A DNA stretch of 64,000 nt, taken from assembly GCA_907163375.1 (NCBI GenBank), contig CAJQUW010007440.1:366001-430000 (forward strand). The letters run 5' to 3'. Below the pieces are notes generated by a model. That model did not search any database. It had not been told where the DNA came from and saw nothing but the letters and a program-made list of their open reading frames with translations. Below, piece after piece: positions 57,561-64,000 of the stretch (its first letter is position 1; the number at the start of each line of letters is the position of its first letter). The stretch is from Prostheceraeus crozeri. Taxonomy: Eukaryota > Platyhelminthes > Polycladida > Euryleptidae. Position numbers and translations under genes: made by a program.

Positions 57561-59015
57561 TGAAAATATGCTGAAGCAAATCGTGTACCGTATTAACGAC
57601 TGTGCATTGTGCAAATGTCGTCTTTTTGTCTCTTTGAGTCACCTCATAGTAAAAATTGACTTAAGTCCATGGTGTTGCGAAGGAAAAATGTTTGTAATGT
57701 AAGACCATCAAAAACAGCGTGGTTTTTCGCTATTTTCAGCAACAAGATGGTTCAAAACGAGGTTGACGGGTAATAAAGATCGGTTCTGATGTATTCTTAT
57801 ATCAAATCGCAGCATCATTGAAGCAGTAGAATTTATCTAGCATCTTCAGTTTTTAACTAACATATTTTTATATTTTTCTGTTGAGCGGCATCGTTTGATA
57901 AAAGACGGCTGTTGTCAGGTGCTAATGCACTGATTCAAAAATGTTAGGGTGTAATCATGTTCAACATAAGATTGTGATCAATATCACACCGACAATACGT
58001 TGCAAGTCATATCAGTGCGATATAGATAACAAACAATTGCTAAAAGTTGGTTCATTGTTCAATGAAATGGAATTAATATTTTCATCTTTCACCCTCTTGT
58101 TGCTGCTTATTGCAGTTACTCTATTGTTGCTCATTCTGTTCGCATGGTGATCTTGCTCATTCGTATGAGTGAGTAACTTTCTAGACTCAGTAGCCAATGT
58201 TTTCTCAGCAAAAGTCTGTTTTCTGTAATGATTGATTTTCTTCAAACTGGAGGCAAGCAGCCTTATTTCTTGATTGTTCTTCTGCTTTTTGTCTCATTTG
58301 CACATGGATCTCAAAACTGAAGTCTCGGTTTTAAGCAAGTAACAAAATGTGGAATATAGCAAAAGGGATGATCAAAGTCAATGCTGAAAAATATCAACAA
58401 TATCTAATTTGGGTCATCCTTGGTAATGTATGCAATTTTTTTGCCGATCTAGGATCTCTTGCATCAAGTGTTTGCTGATATATCCTATCTTGGAAAGAAA
58501 GTTGATTGCTAGATGCATGTGCATGTGTGACATCAGTTTGCGAGTTATTTTTTAGAAAGAATAATATTGTTACACAAAAATTGGCTTCATGAAAGAAAAA
58601 TGTGTCATCATTCATTAACATATGTATTTCACATAATTTAGTGAGTAATCGTCTATAGTGTTAGTACCTAATCCGCAGAGTAGGATTACAATCGTAATTG
58701 AGTACGTTGATTGGTTGATCGCTAACTTACATTCTGATAAGCAGCTTCGCTAGATCAGTAGAGACCTGTATGACAGATTTCACATCTCGCATATGTACAA
58801 GTGGATAATGAATACTTTCAAGTTGGACGACCGTGTACGTTTGCTTTTTAATTTTACCTGAAATCATCAAAGAACAACAATGTATTGATGGTTCTAGATG
58901 GAATTTGAGCAAAGTTAAAAAAGCACAACTGTCTATCGACAATCCGTTACTTCAAATGTGAATCTATCGATGAAATCAGAAAATTGACGAGACATACTCT
59001 TGATAGATAGAAAGC
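57561..59015. other. Non-coding stretch
   Basis: No supportable gene in about 1.4 kb. Confidence 0.4.
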
Positions 59016-59118
59016 AGGTTTATACTGCTTTTTATTGACTAGCTGTGGCGTGATATAAACCGAGCCGTAGGCGAGGTCTATATTACCATAGCTAGTCAAT
59101 AAAACGCAGTATAAACCT
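59016..59118. repeat. Foldback element FB1
   Basis: 33-base arms 59016-59048 and 59086-59118 with two mismatches (AGGTTTATACTG...). The centre CCGAGCCGTAGGCGAGGTC is itself partly palindromic. Confidence 0.75.
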
Positions 59119-59121
59119 CAA

Positions 59122-59288
59122 AAGTAATAGATAATGCATAGATTTGAGGTCATTATTTGCTATAGAATTATCCGAGAGTCCGAAGGCCTCGATGGTTATT
59201 AGTGACAATATAATGAACTGAAGAAATCTATGCATTATCTTTTGATCAATAATGCGTGATGACTTTTTCCATAGAAGTCTAACACCAG
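59122..59288. repeat. Foldback element FB2
   Basis: Perfect 17-base arms AGATAATGCATAGATTT (59129-59145) and its complement (59224-59240). Centre CGAGAGTCCGAAGGCCTCGATGG. The whole unit is related in reverse orientation to 59951-60115. Confidence 0.75.
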
Positions 59289-59334
59289 GTAAATAATTTG
59301 CCAGTCAGGAATAGTTATTTTAACGCAACTAGGT

Positions 59335-59466
59335 GCAAAATATCCATCTTTATTGCTTTTTCTTCTGTGGTGCTAATAATATCTATGCACGAGCCCGAAG
59401 GGCGCGAGCTATAGAATTGTGATGATCGAAGTGGAGAGAAAGCAAAAGATGCGATATCTTTGTCAC
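59335..59466. repeat. Foldback element FB3
   Basis: Imperfect arms of about 30 bases (GCAAAATATCCATCTTTATTGC and the complement of GCAAAAGATGCGATATC) around the centre GAGCCCGAAGGGCGCGAGC. Confidence 0.6.
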
Positions 59467-59950
59467 CGACCGTTTGTGTACGGTTAATTTTTATTTTTTC
59501 ACCGATTATCTTGGTGACCATGTACGACTAACTCTAATTCTATAGGTGTTTGATGAGTTTGACAATAATAAGCGGGTGTTTATAAAACTAATTCAATCGC
59601 TTATATCTATATAGAAATCTATACATTCAACCAGATGGAATTACTATGAAAATATTTACTGCACTGCTTAACCCGTAGCAAGTAATCTGCCTTATACAGG
59701 TGTAAAAAGATAGTGACAGGATATCTCACTATATATACGCCACGTGGTGAAAAGATAGAAATAATATACCTGCTTCGTGGAATCTTATTATCCTGGATTT
59801 TTGACCATAGAAAGGCTTACAAATATCTCTGAATTATGCTAGCTATAACTGTAATGCTATGATTTTGGCAAGGCTTTCTTGTCCACAGGTTTAATGAGTT
59901 CCACGATAGCAGATTGACATTAATTTTCCTGTTTTATTGGAAATGATTAA

Positions 59951-60115
59951 CCTGGGGCTAGACTTCTATGAAAAAATAGTAAAGCATTTATATAGAGAAT
60001 AATGCATAGTATTTCTTCGGTCATTAGTTTGCCCATAATGAAATCGAGGTCCTTCGGCTCTCATGGCTAATTTATTAGAATACGTGACCTCTAATTATAT
60101 GCCATTATCTAATCA
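59951..60115. repeat. Foldback element FB4, inverted copy of FB2
   Basis: Reads in reverse as FB2: TAGACTTCTATG, ATAATGCATAG, ATTTCTTCGGTCATTA, the centre CGAGGTCCTTCGGCTCTCATGG, then TGACCTCTAATTATATGCCATTATCT. Roughly three quarters of positions agree by eye. Confidence 0.65.
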
Positions 60116-63100
60116 CATATTATCACCGACTATCCAGTCAACATAAGTAGCTTTGCATTGCAACAATTTGATATCCACTATTCTGGATCAAGTTGAACTA
60201 ATAAAGCAACATACAGCCGTAGTTGCTATACGTGATATCTAATTTGTTAATCTGCATGTGAGAAAGTCATCGGATTCAATGTCATGTGTAGAAGTAGATG
60301 AATACCATAGATAGAAAAGATTTCCAGTGCTACTGTGAATGCTTGTAAGTATGTGAATGGATTATCTATGGCTAGTTCAATATATTATACGGATTTCACA
60401 TAGTTATCCATGCATGATAGATGCTAAATTATCAGATTAGACATTTTAAATAGAACACTTCACAATTGATGGTTGATATATCTGTGCTACAATATTTAGT
60501 TCTCATTAGATAAATTCTTTTATCATTTAAATGTAGTTATCGCATTCAGAGTAATTCCTGTAACTACGAACTATTATTGTCACAGCCTATTTTAAGCTTA
60601 ATGACACGATAACTTTGATTAGATAATTAATCAGATATAGCTGGTAAATATCTTTAAAAAAGTACTGATATGATGCTGGTGTTTTAGGGTTGACGGTAAC
60701 GGTGACAAATCTCGCGATATATAATCTCTGAATTAAGACGGAAAACTAGATTTCTAGTAAATCTTTTTTTGATTGGATATGTAGGAGACACTGATCAAAT
60801 GTTAGTCAAGTTCTGAATTAAGCAGTTCGCTCAGGTTGAGGTACGAGTACCTAAAGATGCGAACCCCGTAGTGAGATTTCTTGAGATATATTTGATGGGT
60901 CCGAAAAGTTGCTGCAATCATGCGCTCCTAATTTAGTTTTTTCTGCCCTTGAAAGAGCATTGAAGGGACAAAATAGATTACTATTCAGATTGTCATAATA
61001 TTCATAAAATCACAAGTGAATTCGACAAGTTTACAGAATGAGATGTGTGATTGAAAAATTATATGAGTCATGGAGTTCTTATGAGTAAACTCATATACGA
61101 CTTGACTATCGCTTAGGCCTTCCATTGTTGCTTTTGTAAGGCTCATGTTATAGCGCCACACGCGCTTTGATGGGTCGACTCCCATTAATGAGCGGATTTT
61201 TTCCAATTAAGAGAGTGTCAAGAAAAGATGAATACTTTCACAAAAGATGTGGAATCACCTCATCTGAATTGAAATTAACATATCATTAATGAACCGGAAT
61301 TATCTCAACGTTTAATTAGAACACTATTCTTGTCAATTAGGAATGCTCCTTTGCTGAATTGTTATGCTCGTGGTACAAGAATCTATACCAAGTTTAATAG
61401 GATGTCTTCATGATATTTTTGATCTATGATGCTAACTTTGAAAGACGAGGATTATATCTTTTTACTATTGAACTTAAATTTGCTTTGTATTAGAAAAGCT
61501 GACAATACTAGCTATACACCAGTTGATGCAAGTGTATGACTATTGTAGTGCATCATTTCTGTTATAGTTTGTATGAACTCGCAATGTCACAATCATCAGA
61601 ATCACAATTTATTACCCTAGTGCTATAAATATCATGTTGAAGTTAGATTGTTTTTTATATGTTAAACACTTCAAGAGTATGCGCGTATAGGGTTCTTCTA
61701 AAGAGACACGTTAAAATATCAAATAGTGTGAAGTTGCTAAATAATGCAACTCTAGACAATGTGATTGAATTCTAACCACAACTGCAACAAGTGCACTGCA
61801 GTATTTCAATCCGCTACTTGTAGATATTGAAATATTCTATTATGACCATAATACTTATAAGTCAGTTCAGAATTCGCCTGATGCGGGATTTTCGCTCTTT
61901 CAGGTCGTGTGGCCGCAATCGATAATACTGTCGTGTGCAGAAAAGCCAATAACATTGTTGTGTACGGTTATACCGTTATGTCGCACAGTTATACCTCTAT
62001 GTTATCGCTAGGAATGTAGTTGATAGAAATATGATTTTCCGTTAACAGCCGGTGTTGAGGACATTGTGTTGTGGTATGTGAAAATGTTGTGTGATTTGGG
62101 TCATCAGTGGCAACTTGAGAATTCCTCAACACCTCTCGTTGTAATAGGGATGATGTGGGACAATCTACTTTGTTGTTACGTTTTAGCCGTATTATGTTGA
62201 AGGAATATCTGAGGGTTATAATCATTATAGTAAGTAATTTCTTGCGCTCTTTCACGTTCTTTCGAGATAAAGATTTTGTATAATTCAAAATAGTTCATTT
62301 GCCGAATTCGAATTTACCTATCGAGCTTTAGGAAGATGTATCTAGTGGCAACATATGACTGGTCACAAAAATTATGTTACCAGCGGATCATTTTTTAGGT
62401 TCGATAGTTGGAAGTTTCAGGGCTTACTGGCAAGCGATTAATTTGAGAAGAGGAAATCGGAGTGAGATGAATTATACGTCACACGACATTGTCTGGTACC
62501 CAGAACAAGGAACGCCAAAACCGCTTCTGACACAACTTGACAGTCCATTGATTTTTTACGCAAAAATCTCTCTTTCGTATTATTTTTTTTATCTATCATT
62601 CAAATAGTACCAGCTTATGAAATTAGAAAAGTGGTCTGTCATCAGTATCTTGTCATGGTCTACGAGGCTTAATATAACTTGCCGCTACTTAAGCGTCATG
62701 GCTATGGCTATAAAGCTGTGATTTGATGATATTACCGTCATCGGAAACTTGCCAATAATTAGTATAATTGACGGTTTTATGGATGGATATCTGTCTTACA
62801 TTATTGTTAATTATTAAGATCGCTTTGTGTTGCTCGAAGCCAAATGTTTATCTCATCCTTGGGTCACCCAGGTTTTTTATATGGTTTAATCAATATCTTT
62901 CGTGTTTCAGACATATGCTACATGTAGTACGTGGTTCGGGTTGATCTCATGCGTATTTCGATTGCATAGTATATTCTTGTTTTTACATAAATTGAAGCTG
63001 TTTTGGACAGCAGCTAAAAGAGTCTTAAGAATATGTACATAGAAGTTAAGGGTTTGTATTTGTATCGCTGTATCGATTGCTGTAGTTTCAGTGCATGTTC

Positions 63101-64000
63101 ACGACGCAAAGTGTCATGTCTATGATCTATGGGTAGAATTTTGTCGGTGTTCACTGCCTGTAAAGTGACATTACAACGCCAATGACCTCAGTTCTATCAA
63201 TCATTAATCTGCTTTGACAGGCTATTATGCCTTCTGCCGGTCGCTTTTGATCTTTATTGTACCGATATCTTTGACACTCGCAGTTGGTAGATTAGAACTA
63301 CGATGTCTATCTTTACACATTGGAAACGGTTAACATGACGTTTTGGCATTAAAAGCTAATCATCTGTATGATCTGATTAAGGCTTATCAATGATAACTGT
63401 TTGACATCTGGAAGCGTTTATCAAGATATGTTCTTTGTTGATTCAACTAACACTTTTGTGTCAAACAGAATAGAATTTATAAGCGAGATAGATGTGTGCA
63501 AATTGATAACAAAACTTTCTATGATAGGCTTTGATGTTAATGCATCAGTCATAATATGATCGCTTTGCAATACCAAAAAATGTATTGTGTAAAATGTACT
63601 CGGCAGAGCATGAGCTAGGATGGTAATTTTGGTGTGATAATACAAAGATAAGCTGTACATTTCAGCCTACATGTATTTAGTACTGTATTTTCTACGCATG
63701 CATACCCACGGGCTTATAATTTTTGCAATTTAAGAGGGTGAGTTCTATTCGAGGTCTTATCTTAGGTATGTATTATGAACTAATTTTTTCAGTTGGCGAA
63801 TTTAACGCTAGTCGTAATAGTTTGATGACGAACGTAGACCATTATATTCTGTAACAACATGTAACAGTTTAATCTTGAGGAGGCAAAGCACTGAAAGCGC
63901 ACCAAACCATGCGTAGAATCTCAAGACGAGTGTTTGGCTAAGAAGTAGAAACTAGAAGATTCTGTTTGATAGTAGACTATGTGTTATTAAACGTATTTAA
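60116..64000. other. Non-coding AT-rich stretch
   Basis: No gene recognised in the last 3.9 kb. A tRNA-like patch lies at 61135-61190. The other open frames are short and without motifs. Confidence 0.4.
61135..61190 (+). repeat. Possible tRNA-like SINE head
   Basis: AAGGCTCATGTTATAGCGCC (D-arm-like, GGC/GCC stem) followed by ATGGGTCGACTCCCAT, a T-arm hairpin with a B box. The minus-strand frame across it (60985-61206) is therefore not taken as a gene. Confidence 0.35.

Noticed and set aside
60985-61206. 73-codon minus-strand frame (MEKIRSLMGVDPSKRVW...) that looks coding
   Set aside because: It is antisense to a tRNA-like D arm and T arm, so the apparent coding bias has a simpler explanation.
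1-64000. CRISPR array, bacterial operons, riboswitches
   Set aside because: No regularly spaced repeats and no prokaryotic gene order; splice signals and animal LINEs show eukaryotic DNA.
1-64000. Retrovirus, LTR element or Polinton remains
   Set aside because: I saw no LTR pairs, and no gag, retroviral-type integrase, capsid or protein-primed polymerase motifs. All RTs here are of LINE or Penelope type.

Overview
This window reads as AT-rich nuclear DNA from an animal, most likely an invertebrate. One host gene is recognisable: the first coding exon of ABHD17, an alpha/beta-hydrolase depalmitoylase, on the minus strand at 17431-17753, with a metazoan-type intron donor and a likely acceptor in its 5' UTR. 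Almost everything else that looks coding is transposon debris from several LINE clades, Tc1/mariner elements, hAT, a Penelope-like element, tRNA-derived SINEs and small foldback elements. I cannot name the phylum from the sequence.

Layout: (1) 0.6-1.7 kb, a decayed hAT transposase whose C-terminus carries a long coiled coil. (2) 2.3-4.9 kb, a CR1-like LINE on the minus strand with endonuclease and reverse transcriptase, frameshifted several times. (3) 5-17.4 kb, mostly non-coding, with a PHD-finger-like fragment at 16.4 kb. (4) 17.4-19.8 kb, the ABHD17 exon and an unrecognised coding-like stretch. (5) 20.3-27.2 kb, a transposon nest. A plus-strand LINE ('LINE C') is interrupted by a TA-flanked DD37D mariner-like element and by a short 3' fragment of a Jockey-like LINE ('LINE J'). 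It is abutted by a 3-kb copy of LINE J that keeps an open endonuclease-RT frame of about 690 codons. (6) 27.2-32.5 kb, a mosaic of hAT-like terminal sequence, SINEs, a MITE, a LINE C-terminal domain and an L2-like LINE. (7) 32.5-54.3 kb, largely AT-rich DNA with a LINE tail, a Penelope-like RT remnant, MITEs and two possible host exons. (8) 54.3-56.0 kb, a mariner with long (141 bp), almost identical inverted repeats around a broken transposase. (9) 56.9-64 kb, tRNA-like SINE heads and a 1.1-kb cluster of foldback elements that share a GAG-CC-CGAAGG-type centre.

The genes do not form an operon or pathway. The story is a single host locus embedded in layered transposon insertions, whose nesting gives a relative order: LINE C first, then the DD37D element and LINE J copies. 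I saw no retrovirus, LTR element or Polinton. The best candidates for something undescribed are the long-TIR mariner, the foldback cluster at 59-60 kb and the 129-bp insertion in the DD37D transposase.
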